64,000 nucleotides of DNA, taken from positions 62,001 through 126,000 of the forward strand of contig CAWAOP010000019.1 in assembly GCA_963783505.1 (NCBI GenBank), read 5' to 3'. The stretch is from BOG-224 sp963783505 (lineage in GTDB: Bacteria; Acidobacteriota; Terriglobia; Bryobacterales; Bryobacteraceae). This document shows, piece by piece, positions 32,246-42,900 of this stretch (positions are counted from its first letter, which is position 1; every line of letters begins with the position of its first letter). A program made the translations under genes and the position numbers. The notes beneath the pieces were generated by a model that did not search any database, had not been told where the DNA came from, and worked only from the letters and a program-made list of their open reading frames with translations.

Positions 32246-35200
32246 CTAACGCCTCCTGTACTGATTCGGCGCGCCGGGCGTGGGGACGCTGCCAGCTACC
32301 GGGGCTCCGGTGTCGTGCGTTTTGGTCAGCGCGCCAGTGAGCGTGATGCCACTGCCGGCTACCTGCACACCGGCCGCGTGCGCGAACTTGAGCGGCGCGG
32401 AGACGGTGACTGAGGCGCCGGGCGCGCCTCCGCGGCCGGGGCCACCGCCAAAGCCGCCTCTGCCGCCGCCGGTGATGGAGGCGACGACCGCGGTCTCGGA
32501 GTTTGCGCCCGTGTCAATGGCGATAGTCTGGCCCGCCGCGAAGCCCATCGGGTTGGCGACAGGGATCGCCGTCGCGCCCGCCGTTGTGGCAGTGCCCACC
32601 GTGGTGGCGCCGGGCGCGCCAACCGCCGCGATGACGGCGCTTTCGCGGTTCGCCCCCGTGTCAATGATAAGCGTCTGGCCGGGGCCAAAATCGGCCACGC
32701 TGGCGACTTTGATATTGGTCGCGCCGGCGGCAGCAGCGGCGGGAAGCGTGGTGGCAGTCTGCACGGCAAAGTCGCTGCAGTTGCTGTCTGTATCGAGGCC
32801 GTCCGTAATTCGGCCCGCGCTCCGATTGGGCATCGCCGGCGCAGGACCGCCCGGACCGCCAAAGCCGCCGCCCCTGCCCGCTCCTGGCGCAGGCGCGCTG
32901 CACCCGCTCTGACCCGCTCCGCCCGCGGCCTGGTAACCTTCCGCGGCCCACGGGTCGACGAGACCGCCGTAGTTGAGGCTGTCGGCAATATTGCCGGCTC
33001 CATCGCGCAGCACCATGTTGCCCGACGCCGGGCCGAGCGCGGGGCCTCCGAACCATTGATTGGGCGCAGGCGGACCCTGGTAGCCCGCGGTCGCAACCGA
33101 GGCATCGCGCACCGCCGCGTCCATCGCGTGGTCGTTGGCGAGAGCGCTGTCGAGCGTGATGCCCGTGCCGAGCGGCTGTATGGGCTCGTTACTCGAGTGG
33201 GCAAAGGTTGTCGCCGGCTTGAAGGTGATGCCCGTTCCCCTGTCGTTAAAGGGTATGTTGGCCGCGTGGTTGAACTTCAGCGGGGCGGCCAAGTCGAGGC
33301 CCGTGCCTTGATCCACCACCATTTCCCGATTGGCGTGAGCTTTGGTGAGAGCCGGCGTGAAGTCCACATTGGAGCCGCCTGCATCCGACGCGGCGACCGC
33401 GGTGATGGCAACCCTTTCCCGGTTTGCGGGGCTTCCGACGCTCATCTTGTCGCCCACGGTAAAGCCGCCACCGCCGCGACCGCCTTGCACTACGATACGG
33501 GTCGCGCCGGCGGCCGCATCCGCCGCGAGCGCCCCGCGGCCTGACGCAGTGCCGACCTTCGTGACCGTGACAACCTCGATCCCATGGCCGACGCTGTCAA
33601 TGTCCAACACGATCTTGTCACCCGCCGAAATGTTGGCGACGTTGTTGACGCTTAGATTGGTATCTCCCACGTGCGCGTCGGCGCCCGAGAGCGCTTGCGT
33701 GCCCGGTTTGCCAACGGCGGTGACCGTGACCACCTCGTACTTCTCAATCGGTCTGGAAACGGCGGGGTAAGTGGCGCCGTAGCCGAGGGCGATCTTCTCG
33801 CCCACAATGAAGCCAGCTTCCGGGTTCCCGCCACGCCCGCCGCCGGGAGCCGTGAAAGGCACGTTGGTCGCACCGGCGGGAATGGTGATAATCGGTCCCT
33901 CGGGGAGCGGCTGCCACAGCGTCGTGCTATTGCCGGCCGACGTCCCGAGGCTTGCGATCTTGCGGGTCTCCGCTCCGGCGCCGGTGTCAACGGTGATCGT
34001 ATCGCCGGCCTTCATGCCTTCGATGCTTCTGACGTGGATGGCAGCGTCGCCCTTGTGCGCCGGAACCGCCAGCCCGGAGTTCGAGAGGCCGAACACGTAG
34101 AAGCCGTGAGAGGCGAGCTTCGTCCCGGCCGGGACTTTCACGTTCGAGAAAATGGCCTGCTGGGTCGGGTGCTCGGTCAGGGTCCAACTGGATATGTCGG
34201 CTTCACTCGCGCCGGCGTTGTAAAGCTCGATGAACGAGTTCGTCGGGTTGGCTGGAGAACCGGTGCTGATGGCGAATTCGTTGATCTTCACCGGGGCGAC
34301 GTTTCGCACCTTCTCGGCCATTTTGTCGGTTTGAGGTTTGCCGCCGTTCGTCCATGAAGCGTAGCCGGTCAGGTCGCCGTTGAAAGCCGCCGGCCCGGAG
34401 GTGACCTTGAAGGTAGCGCTTACGCTCGCGCCCGGCGCAACCGGGCCGGCGAACGTTTCGGCGCCCGATGCCGTGGCGGTCCAGCCCGCTGGGACCGTGA
34501 CGCCCAATTTCACAGCCGTCGCGGGCGCGCCGGTGGTATTGGTGAACGTCACAGTGGTGTCCTGCGAAGTTCGCGGCGCGAACGTTTGCAGTCCCGGAGG
34601 AGCGTTGACGGCCGATGGCGGTGCTATGCCCACCCGCGCCACGTCGTACTTGGCGGCCACTACGTTGGCCTGGATCTTCTGATCGGTGGCGTCGGTCGGG
34701 AATGTGTTTGCTGCGGTCATCGCGCCTTCATAGAACGTGCCCTGCGAGCCGTTGCTGTTATCGCCTCCGTTGCCCAGGAGAATGGCTCCCTGTTTGCGCA
34801 TGGGGTCATACGTGGAGTTCACGCGCCCTCCGTCGAACATGACCGATAGCGCGCCCTTCTGTGAGTCGCCGCCCATGGAAGTCCAGTGGTGCGGTTCGCC
34901 CTTGGCCATCGCGGTCACGAACCGCCAGGTGATGTTTGGCAGGCCGCGGCAAAGCTTATCGTTCCCATCCGGGTTCACGCAGCCCACCAGGTTATTCTCC
35001 TGATCGGTCATGATCCAGGGGCCGGGAGGATTCCCGTGATACCAGGAACCGATGTTGCCGAAGTAGGTGGTCTCCATGGTGCCGTTGTCGTCGTCGCGGC
35101 TATCGGTCTCGGCGTTGCCGTAGTCGAAGCAGCAGCCCGAGTTGTAGTGGTGGCCGCTGACGACCCAGTACTGCCCTTCCGCCTGGTCGTCGACCGCGGT

Positions 35201-35749
35201 GCCCTTCGGGTTGTCATTGCGGATGCCCATACCCGGTTCGATGAGGACGCCGTAAGCCTTGTGGCCCATGATGGTAATCGGAGCCATGTCCGCCACCGGG
35301 GAGTTGTTGAACCCGCCCATGGCCGGGCCGCTGAATCCGCCGCGCGGCGCCTGGGTGAGGTCGTTGTGCTTGGGAGACTGGTCGTAGACGGTGGCGATCC
35401 AGCAGTACGTGTTGGCGCAAAACGCGTCCTGGGCGGACGCGTCGGCGTATCCGCCCGCATCCGGGGCCGGCGTAGCGGAGGGTTTTACAACGCCGATGTC
35501 CAAGGTCCTGCCGTCCGACTGGCGCAGCACCTTGTAGAGCGGGCCGTTGTAAGAGGCATACAGCGCGCGCGTAGTGCTATGCGCGGCCACGCACGGGTCG
35601 CCGGCCGCGGCGTAGATGTCACATGGGCCTTGCGGCCTGGGCGGAGCGCCATTAGCAGCCCTCCCAGCCTGTCCGGCCATCGTCAACGTGGCGCCGATCA
35701 GCGCGATCGCCAGCGCGAGCATTACAACAATCTTGGTTCTCGTTTTCAT
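32246..35749 (-). CDS. Exported GH54-type alpha-L-arabinofuranosidase with NEW3 and lamin-tail domains
   Basis: 1167 aa from ATG 35749; the ORF extends 32 codons up without a signal. It has a signal peptide (IVVMLALAIALIGATLTMAG). Residues about 35-370 match the ArabFuran-catal domain of GH54: PCDIYAAAGDPCVAAHSTTR, ALYASYNGPLYKVLR, FCANTYCWIATVYDQS, GCCFDYGNAETDS, and GDNSNGSQGTFYEGAM. A NEW3-like domain follows (TVTFTNTTGAPATAVKLGV), then a lamin-tail domain (VKINEFAISTGSPANPTNSF and IELYNAG). The rest is a run of roughly 40-residue repeats (GDTITVDTGAGAETRKIASL, GQTLIIDTGANRESAVIAAV) interrupted by GRGG-rich loops. It removes arabinose from pectin or arabinoxylan, probably at the cell surface. 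The repeat half is unusual for GH54. Confidence 0.88.
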   Translation of the reverse strand: MKTRTKIVVMLALAIALIGATLTMAGQAGRAANGAPPRPQGPCDIYAAAGDPCVAAHSTTRALYASYNGPLYKVLRQSDGRTLDIGVVKPSATPAPDAGGYADASAQDAFCANTYCWIATVYDQSPKHNDLTQAPRGGFSGPAMGGFNNSPVADMAPITIMGHKAYGVLIEPGMGIRNDNPKGTAVDDQAEGQYWVVSGHHYNSGCCFDYGNAETDSRDDDNGTMETTYFGNIGSWYHGNPPGPWIMTDQENNLVGCVNPDGNDKLCRGLPNITWRFVTAMAKGEPHHWTSMGGDSQKGALSVMFDGGRVNSTYDPMRKQGAILLGNGGDNSNGSQGTFYEGAMTAANTFPTDATDQKIQANVVAAKYDVARVGIAPPSAVNAPPGLQTFAPRTSQDTTVTFTNTTGAPATAVKLGVTVPAGWTATASGAETFAGPVAPGASVSATFKVTSGPAAFNGDLTGYASWTNGGKPQTDKMAEKVRNVAPVKINEFAISTGSPANPTNSFIELYNAGASEADISSWTLTEHPTQQAIFSNVKVPAGTKLASHGFYVFGLSNSGLAVPAHKGDAAIHVRSIEGMKAGDTITVDTGAGAETRKIASLGTSAGNSTTLWQPLPEGPIITIPAGATNVPFTAPGGGRGGNPEAGFIVGEKIALGYGATYPAVSRPIEKYEVVTVTAVGKPGTQALSGADAHVGDTNLSVNNVANISAGDKIVLDIDSVGHGIEVVTVTKVGTASGRGALAADAAAGATRIVVQGGRGGGGFTVGDKMSVGSPANRERVAITAVAASDAGGSNVDFTPALTKAHANREMVVDQGTGLDLAAPLKFNHAANIPFNDRGTGITFKPATTFAHSSNEPIQPLGTGITLDSALANDHAMDAAVRDASVATAGYQGPPAPNQWFGGPALGPASGNMVLRDGAGNIADSLNYGGLVDPWAAEGYQAAGGAGQSGCSAPAPGAGRGGGFGGPGGPAPAMPNRSAGRITDGLDTDSNCSDFAVQTATTLPAAAAAGATNIKVASVADFGPGQTLIIDTGANRESAVIAAVGAPGATTVGTATTAGATAIPVANPMGFAAGQTIAIDTGANSETAVVASITGGGRGGFGGGPGRGGAPGASVTVSAPLKFAHAAGVQVAGSGITLTGALTKTHDTGAPVAGSVPTPGAPNQYRRR

Positions 35750-35768
35750 GTTGGTCCTAAGCGCGTAT

Positions 35769-35782
35769 TGTAAGCGCTTGCG
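35769..35782. promoter_or_regulatory. LacI-family operator-like palindrome upstream of GH54 gene
   Basis: TGTAAGCGCTTGCG is centred on AAGCGCTT and resembles the T-G-x-A-A-x-CG-x-T-T-x-C-A consensus of LacI-family operators. It lies 20 bp upstream of the GH54 ATG in the 185-bp divergent region shared with the propeller glycosidase. A related site is at 55282. No LacI-type gene is in the window. Confidence 0.35.
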
Positions 35783-35934
35783 GCGCCATGCGCAATGACG
35801 TTTCAATCGCGAACACATACAAGGCAGATGGCTCTTGACAACCATTTCGAGTTGCTATAGGATAGCTCTTACTTTAACGCTAACTCCAGCGGGGACCGTC
35901 CTTCCTCCTCCGGAGTCGAAGGAGAATGAGAGGA

Positions 35935-37065
35935 ATGAGACCGTCGGCTTTTCGTCCACGGCATTGGGAATCGTGTGCGCGGCAGCCCTTATTAAAGGTA
36001 TTCGCGGCGATGTCGGCGCTCGCCGCTTCGTCGCTTGCCGCGGACAAGACCTTGATCGATTACTTTCTGCCGATGCCGATTCATGGCCAACTGACGAAAG
36101 ACGCGTGGGGCGCTCCCAATGTTCTTCCGCGCGATCCGCGGAATGGCCTCGAAGACACCACGATCGAGCAGTGGTGTTATTGGGACGGGAAGATTATCAA
36201 GGGGCCGGATGGTAGGTATCATATGTTTGCCAGCCGCTGGGATCAGAGCCGGGGCCATGGGGGATGGGGCGGATCGGCTGCCGTTCACGCGGTTAGCGAC
36301 AGTCCGACTGGCCCTTACATCGATAAGGGCCTGGCCTGGCCCGATAATCAAGGCGGCAGAGGGCACAATGTGACCGCGCTGACTCTTCCGGACGGCAGTT
36401 ACGCAGTGGTCGTCAGCGAGACCCGGCCGGGCGATGTCTTTGTTTCTAAGTCGCTCGATGGGCCTTGGACACAGCTCGGATCGATCCAGGTCAACGCCAA
36501 CGGGTTCGACGCCCGGGACGGCAGGATGTCGAATGTGAGCGTGATGGTTCGCCCCGATGGCCGCTATGAGATCGTAGCGCGGTCCGGCGCGATTATGATC
36601 GGCGCGAACGGCATCCTGGGCCCTTACAAGCTTCAAGGACCCAGCATTTACCCGGGCATCCCCAGCCTGCCGACGCGTAACCTGGAAGATCCGGTGATCT
36701 GGTATAGCGGAAGCCTGTATCACATCGTGGTCAATTGCTGGAGCGATCGCAAGGCGTTCCTTTTGACATCGCCCGATGGCATTAACAACTGGACGAACCG
36801 GGGACTAGCCTACGATCCGACTACGGACTTCCTTCGCTATACGGACGGAACCGTGAACCATTGGAACAACATAGAGCGTCCCGGCGTGTACCTTGAGAAT
36901 GGCCATGTCGCGTACTTTACGTTTGCGGTCATCGATGTGCCCAAAGCGCAGGAGCTGCCAAACGATAACCACGGCAGTAAGGTTATCGTTGTTCCCTTCG
37001 ATGGCGTGGCGTTCGATCGCGATATGGAGAGGCTTTCCAAAGCCGCGCCGGGGAAGGGAAATTGA
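35935..37065 (+). CDS. Five-bladed beta-propeller glycoside hydrolase (GH43/GH117-like)
   Basis: 376 aa from ATG 35935 (AAGGAG 10 nt upstream; ATG 35926 would abut that site). A signal-like hydrophobic stretch (KVFAAMSALAASSLA) precedes the enzyme. Blade motifs with an invariant Asp/Glu pattern are visible: CYWDGKIIKGPDGRYHMFAS, NVTALTLPDGSYAVVVSE, RNLEDPVIWYSGSLYHIVVN, and RPGVYLENGHVAYFTFAVID. NLEDPVIW is the usual second acidic position of clan GH-F enzymes. Activity on arabinan or a related pectic side chain fits the neighbours but is inferred. Divergent from the GH54 gene. Confidence 0.75.
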   Translation: MRPSAFRPRHWESCARQPLLKVFAAMSALAASSLAADKTLIDYFLPMPIHGQLTKDAWGAPNVLPRDPRNGLEDTTIEQWCYWDGKIIKGPDGRYHMFASRWDQSRGHGGWGGSAAVHAVSDSPTGPYIDKGLAWPDNQGGRGHNVTALTLPDGSYAVVVSETRPGDVFVSKSLDGPWTQLGSIQVNANGFDARDGRMSNVSVMVRPDGRYEIVARSGAIMIGANGILGPYKLQGPSIYPGIPSLPTRNLEDPVIWYSGSLYHIVVNCWSDRKAFLLTSPDGINNWTNRGLAYDPTTDFLRYTDGTVNHWNNIERPGVYLENGHVAYFTFAVIDVPKAQELPNDNHGSKVIVVPFDGVAFDRDMERLSKAAPGKGN

Positions 37066-37185
37066 GGGGAGTGACGGACCTTTCCGACGGTGCGACGAAG
37101 ATGGGTTCCTGCCGATAGAGCGCCCTAGCTTTGCGCGGCAATCGCTTCCGGGCGCGGAGCGGCCATTTCGCTATATCATTCAACC

Positions 37186-38418
37186 ATGACGCGTCAGCTC
37201 TTACTACTGAGCGTGGCCGGAGCGCAGTGGCTGTCCGCGCAGGCCGCGCCGCCGACGGAATGGATCGATCCCGACACCGGCCATCGCGTGATCCGTCTTT
37301 CGCGCGAAGACGGCACAGCCTCGCTCTACTTCCACCAGAATGCGTACTCGGCCAATGGCAAGAAACTAGTGGTCACCAATTCCCATGGAATCGCCACCAT
37401 CAATCTCGCTACGCGCGAGATCGATCAGGTTGTGGAAGGCCGCGTGAACGTCCTAGTGACCGGTCACAAGACCGGCCAGGTCTACTACACGAAGAACGGC
37501 GCCATTCTGGCTACGGATCTGGACAGCCACGTCACGCACGAGGTCGCGAAGATTCCGGCCCAGGCGGGTCGCGGCGGCGCCATCGCCGTCAACGCGGATG
37601 AAACCATGCTCGTAGGCATTGCCGCCGATCCGGATGGCAAGACCGTTCCTCGCATCCCGCCGCGCGGCGGAGATGGCGGAAGCCTTGAGGCCAACTGGGC
37701 CGCGGGCACGCCGAAGATGCTCTATACCATCGACATCAAGACGGGAGCTTTCCGCAAGATCTACACGGAGAACGACTGGACCAACCACCTCCAAATGTCG
37801 CCGACCGACCCCAACCTCATCATGTTTTGTCATGAAGGTCCGTGGCACTACGTCGACAGAATCTGGACGATCCGCACGGATGGCACGGGCCTGCGTCCGA
37901 TGCACGACCGGACCATGAACATGGAGATCGCGGGGCATGAGTTCTTCGGCGCGGACGGCAAGACCGTCTGGTATGACTTGCAGACCCCCAAGAGCGGAGT
38001 CTTCTGGCTCGCGGGCGTGGATCTCGCAAGCGGGCATCGTACCTGGTACAACCTCCAGAGGAACGAATGGTCGGTGCACTTCAACGTCTCGGCGGACGGA
38101 AAACTATTCGCCGGCGATGGGGGCGGTCCGTCCAGCGTCGCTGCGCGGTCTCCCGACAACCAGACTCTGAACCCTCCCGGCAACGGCCAGTGGATCTACC
38201 TTTTCCGGCCAGTCATGGTCGAGGGAAGCTCGTTCCGCGACAAGAAGGACCTGATCGACGTTGGGTATTTCAAGTCCGAGCGCCTGGTGAATCTCGCGAA
38301 ACACAACTACAGCCTCGAGCCGAACGTGACGTTCTCGCCGGACATGAAGTGGATCGTATTCCGCTCGAATATGTTCGGTCCGACGCATGTCTTTGCAGTC
38401 GAGATCGCCAAGCCATAG
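37186..38418 (+). CDS. ogl: Oligogalacturonate lyase (PL22)
   Basis: 410 aa with a short signal sequence (MTRQLLLLSVAGAQWLSAQA). The family is a seven-bladed propeller lyase that splits unsaturated digalacturonate in pectin breakdown. Diagnostic segments are TEWIDPDTGHRVIRLS, YFHQNAYSANGKKLVVTNS, NHLQMSPTDPNLIMFCHEGP followed by WHYVDRIWTIRTDG, and LEPNVTFSPDMKWIVFRSNM. The conserved His residues of the Mn site are in the HLQMS, CHEGPWH and related loops. Most characterised Ogl are cytosolic; the leader here suggests periplasmic action. Downstream of the propeller glycosidase by 120 bp, probably co-transcribed. Confidence 0.9.
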   Translation: MTRQLLLLSVAGAQWLSAQAAPPTEWIDPDTGHRVIRLSREDGTASLYFHQNAYSANGKKLVVTNSHGIATINLATREIDQVVEGRVNVLVTGHKTGQVYYTKNGAILATDLDSHVTHEVAKIPAQAGRGGAIAVNADETMLVGIAADPDGKTVPRIPPRGGDGGSLEANWAAGTPKMLYTIDIKTGAFRKIYTENDWTNHLQMSPTDPNLIMFCHEGPWHYVDRIWTIRTDGTGLRPMHDRTMNMEIAGHEFFGADGKTVWYDLQTPKSGVFWLAGVDLASGHRTWYNLQRNEWSVHFNVSADGKLFAGDGGGPSSVAARSPDNQTLNPPGNGQWIYLFRPVMVEGSSFRDKKDLIDVGYFKSERLVNLAKHNYSLEPNVTFSPDMKWIVFRSNMFGPTHVFAVEIAKP

Positions 38419-38508
38419 CGCCGGCCGCAACAAGATCGCGCCAATTCCACCGGGTCGAACCCCAGCCCGTACGGCGCACGACGCACGAAGGGCACTGGCG
38501 CGACTCCT

Positions 38509-38895
38509 CTACTGGCCCAACGGCCGCGGGGCACTTGCGGAGGGCTCGGCGGGAATGTCGAAACTGGCGACCGGGTCGGGGTGCGTGGGGTCGAACGGCA
38601 GCATGTCGAAAAGGTACTTCGCGATCGGCAGCTTGGCTTGCCGAATGCCTTCCACTATGCATTTGGCCAACTCGTAGCTGCCGTAGTTGTGATTGCCTTC
38701 TTCGGGCACGCGGACGGAGAAATAGACCGGCGGTCCGGTGGCGGTGTCCTCGAACCCATAGCCCGCCTCTTTCGAGTACATCATTCCGCGTAGTACCTTC
38801 TGAAAGCCCGCAGCCGGTTTGTCGGAAACAAAATCGAACCTGAGACTCTGCGTGCTAAGCGAGGCCGCGGCAATCATCAGAAGGGGGTATCTCAT
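38509..38895 (-). pseudogene. Rhamnogalacturonan acetylesterase with in-frame internal deletion
   Basis: 128 codons from ATG 38895. The first roughly 60 (signal peptide, SLRFDFVSDKPAAGFQKVLR, YSKEAGYGFEDTATG, PVYFSVRVPEEGNHN) match the N-terminal beta domain of RGAE-type esterases. The next residues (YGSYELAKCIVEGIRQAKLP then IAKYLFDMLPFDPTHPDPVA) match the extreme C-terminus. The whole SGNH catalytic core, including the GDS motif, is missing. The join at NHN/YGSY keeps the frame. It cannot be an active esterase. Its presence beside ogl supports a pectin role for the locus. Confidence 0.82.
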
Positions 38896-39002
38896 TCCGC
38901 GATCATAAGCGACCTCTCCGAGAAAATCGACTCTGTCATCGCCGCAGGCAGGAAATGGCTGACCGTGACAGGCGTCTGACCAAGGCGGGGCTGCGGAAAC
39001 GG

Positions 39003-39803
39003 TCACCACAGGCTGAAAACGATTTGCACGCCGTCCGGGTCCAGCGCCACGGCGGCTCCTGCGACCATTCGGACCTCCAGCCCGCGCTTCTTCAGTTCCG
39101 CCGCGGCCCTTTCCGGATCGGCCGCGAACGTGAGGCTCGCCTTCGATCCAGCCGCCAAGGGCGACAGTCCGACCGACTCATCCGGCCTTCCCGGTACGGT
39201 AAGCTTCGGACCGCTGCCTTGAAAGCCCAGCTTTCCTGTGAAGAACGCCTCTTCGGCTTTGACGTCCTTCACCGTCAGGGCAGCGCCGATCAAATGGTCG
39301 GAGATGCGCGAATCGTCCAAGTGGCGCCCGCGGTCGGTGGAATGCAGCGAGCCCGGCAGATACTGCGCGTACTCGATCGGCTGCCCTTCCGGATCGCGCA
39401 AGCTGAACAGCAGGTTGCCCGCGCGCGCCTTTCTAGGTTCCGTGGGAATCAGTCCCAACGCTTTGTATGCCGCGCTCACCCGCTCCGCGTCCCGCGTCTC
39501 CAGGCAGATATGCATGAGGCCGAGCGGGTCCGCCGGGCTGTCGCGCCTGTACAGCTCGATGAACTGCCGGTCGCTCACCTTCACGTAAGACGTGGCCGTG
39601 CCCTTGTCGTCGCCGAATTCGAACGCCTGTTCCCACCCCAGGGTCTTATAAAATGCGAGGGATACGGAGACCTTGCTGACGCGCAGCGCAACATGGGCGA
39701 TTCCATCGAGCGAACGGGCGTCTTGCGCGCGGAGAGCCGCCCCGCCCAATCCGGAGAGCAGTAGCGCCGCGGCAAGGGCGACAAGTTTCGGACGCATAGT
39801 CAT
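39003..39803 (-). CDS. Exported tandem VOC (glyoxalase-fold) protein
   Basis: 266 aa from ATG 39803; the second ATG at 39797 is equally good. It has a signal peptide (KLVALAAALLLSGLGGAALR). Two VOC domains: GIAHVALRVSKVSVSLAFYK, QFIELYRRD, LMHICLETRDAERVSAAYKA, then DHLIGAALTVKDVKAEEAFF and GVQIVFSLW. His/Glu/Glu positions that would bind a metal are partly present. Substrate unknown. The 106-bp gap to the RGAE remnant suggests one unit. Confidence 0.8.
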   Translation of the reverse strand: MTMRPKLVALAAALLLSGLGGAALRAQDARSLDGIAHVALRVSKVSVSLAFYKTLGWEQAFEFGDDKGTATSYVKVSDRQFIELYRRDSPADPLGLMHICLETRDAERVSAAYKALGLIPTEPRKARAGNLLFSLRDPEGQPIEYAQYLPGSLHSTDRGRHLDDSRISDHLIGAALTVKDVKAEEAFFTGKLGFQGSGPKLTVPGRPDESVGLSPLAAGSKASLTFAADPERAAAELKKRGLEVRMVAGAAVALDPDGVQIVFSLW

Positions 39804-39920
39804 GCTCTCAGCCCCGCCGTTGAGGAACGGCTCCGCCTTGCAGGCAGCCGGATCTTCCCGCGGTTCAGGAAGGCGGCCCATGCGAACAAGCTCGTGGGCC
39901 GCCGCGGGCGCCAGTCGAAA

Positions 39921-42900
39921 TCAGAAATAGAACTTTACGCCAAGCTGGATGACGCGCATGTTCTGCGCTGCGCTCGGTTCGCCAAAGTAGGTTCCGAGAA
40001 CCAGCGTGCTTCCGGCTGGCCGCGTGTTGTTCGAAGCCAAAAGGCCGGTGAAATTGCTGAATATGCTATTTCCGGTCTGGCCCGCTCCGTTCGTTACGTT
40101 GCTGGTCAGGTTGAAGCCGGAAATCTGAGGGTGGTTGAGAGCGTTGAAAGCTTCCACGCGGAGCTGAATGTAGCGCGACCCATCTCCGCTCAGAGGGATG
40201 TTCTTGAACACCGACAAGTCCTGGTTCGCAATCCAGGGGTTGCGCAGGTACATGCGCGGGTAGGGGCCGGTATTGCCGAGACCGGGAACCGCCAGAGCGT
40301 ACATGCCGATTAGCGAGCCGTTCACCTGGGGAGTGCCATTCAGTAAGAAGCGCGGTTGCTGCCCCGAGAGATTGCCGCTGGTTGGCGTCCCCAAAAGACG
40401 GTTTCCGGCATCCTGGCCGGAGATAGTGAGGCCAACCTCGGTTGGCTGCCCGGATGCCAGCGTGGTGACTCCGGAAACCACCCAGTTGTTCAGCACGGCG
40501 GCTGCCAGTTTGTTGCCCCCGAATATCCCGCTGCCCTTCGGCAGATCCCAAACAAAGTTCCCGACGAAGTAGTGCGTGCGGTCGAAACTGGCGAGAGCAT
40601 AGTCGAGCCCTGGATTTACGAGTCTGGTGAATGTGCCATCGTCGGAAATGGTCGTCATAGTCTTCGACAGGGTATACGCAATGCCATAGGTGAGAACATG
40701 GGAAAACCGCCGCTGGGCGCTTACCTGGAGGGATTTGTAATTCGCCTCGGCGTCAAAGACGTACCAGGTTATATCGCTGTAACCCTGATAGGGGCGCAGG
40801 AAGTCGGTGCCCAGCACATTCGCCCCGCTGAAGCTCAGCCCGGCGCTGGAGTAAAGCGCCGGCAGGCCGGGTTCGGCAGCCGGGATTACGCCCCCAGCGA
40901 ACTTGGTCGGGTCCTGCGCCGCGGCAGTGAAAGTTGCCCCATAGGGCGGGGTGTTCAGGTTCGTCTTGCGCGGGAGATCGCGGGATTTCGATCCGACGTA
41001 CGAGATATCGATCACCGTGCCGGCTCCGATGTCGCGTTGCACGCCGATGCTGTACGAGTATATATGCGGAAAACTCATGTTCTCGGTCACGCCGGTGATT
41101 GTCAACGGCGACAGAAGGCCGCTCCCGCCGGACTGGATGTTCTGCAAATAGCCGTACTGAAGCGTAGGCTGGAGGACTAACGGCGCGTTGCTGGCTCCAA
41201 ACCCCGTGAGGCCGCTCTCGTACCGGTCAATGGAGAGTCCGAAGCCGCCGCGCACAACCGTTTTGTGGTCTCCCGTCGCGTCCCACGCAAGGCCGAGACG
41301 AGGCTGCGGCAGAATCGCCCTCGTGGTTACGCCGCCGCTCGGGTAACCCTGGCTCACCAAAACCATCCCATTGCTGACGCTTCCGGCGTTCGGAACCAGC
41401 TTGCCGGCATAGTAGCCCGGCAGCGTGTTCGCGAGCGTCGCGGCGCCAGTGGTGGCCGGGTCGATGGCCCGGTAGGTGGCCGCCCCCAGCGAGCAGGTCG
41501 AGGCGCCGACGCAGACTGGCCTGTACAGGCGTTCCGCCTGGCTCGTGGAAAAACTGCTGGGGTTGAAGTAAGCCCCATCCCCCGCGGTGTTGTGAACCGG
41601 CTGAAACCAGGAGAACCGTATGCCCAGATCCAGCGTAATACGCGGGGCGACCTTCCAAGTGTCCTGCGCGTACCCGGAGATGTCGTGGTAGAGGTAGTTC
41701 TGATAGGGCTTCGCATTTGCCTGCGTGTAAGTGTTGTACACGCCCAACAGAGCGTTCGAAAAGGGATAGCCGCTATTCAGCGGGTTGGAGGCGCTGTTCG
41801 TAAAGTCGATGTCGCTCTGGACGTGGGTTTGATTGTTGCTGGCGTTCGACGCGCTTTGGAGATAAAAGCCGAGCTTGAACACGTGCGCGCCGTGAACCTT
41901 GGTGAGGCTGTCCATGATCTGCCAGATCAGGAATCGCTGGTTGAAGGGCCCGAAGACGCTGGTATTGGCGGGCGTGCTGACGCTCGCTATCCCGCCAAAA
42001 GTCAGGCTGGGGATATAGCTGGCGGTGTTGGCCGCGGGATAGAGCATCGGCGTATTAATGCCGGATGCCGCGCGGGTGGCCGCCTCGCCCTCCGGCGCAA
42101 TGGTAACGCCGCCCCGGCCAACTCCGAAAACGAATTCGTTCACCCAGGTGGGTCCGAAATTGCGGGTCAGCGAAATACTCGGCACGCTGCCCGGACCGTT
42201 CCTCCGGTCCGTGATGGTTAACGGCCAGTTCCATGAGGCCGTCGTCGTGCCATAGGCGAACTTCTGATCGTCGTGGTTGTATACCCAACGCACGCTGAGC
42301 CGGGTGTTCCCGTTGATATTCCAGTCGCCGCGCAGGATCGTCTCGCTTCGGGGGTAAGAACTGGGCACTTGGGAAGTGTAATTGTAGACGTTCCCGCCCA
42401 CGGTGGTATTAGGTTGGGGCAGGAAATTCAGGATAGCCTGGCCAGGGCCATAGAGACTGGCCGGCGGGATGACGTTGCCCGGGAACGGGCTCCCAGTAGT
42501 CGGATCGGTAATGGTGATGGCCTTGCCGCTGCCGTCCACCGACTTCGAGAAGTCTCCTGTGCGTTCGAGCAGCGTGGGGACACGGATGTTAATCGACGAA
42601 GCCTGAGGTACCAGTTGGTTGTAATACTCTTGGCCGGCGAAGAAAAAGAGCTTGTTCTTTCCGTGTACCAGGTGGGGGATGAAGACCGGACCTCCAAAAT
42701 TCCACCCGTAGAAATTGTAGCGGTACAACGGACGGGGGAACGCGGCGGCGGAACCGCCCCGAAGGTCGTTGAAATAGGAGTCCGCATTCATGCTGTCATG
42801 GCGGCGGAAGTAACTGGCGCCGCCGTGATACACGTTGGTGCCCCCCCTCGTGGTCAGCGCGATGACGCCTCCACCCGACCTGCCATACTCGGCCTGATAG

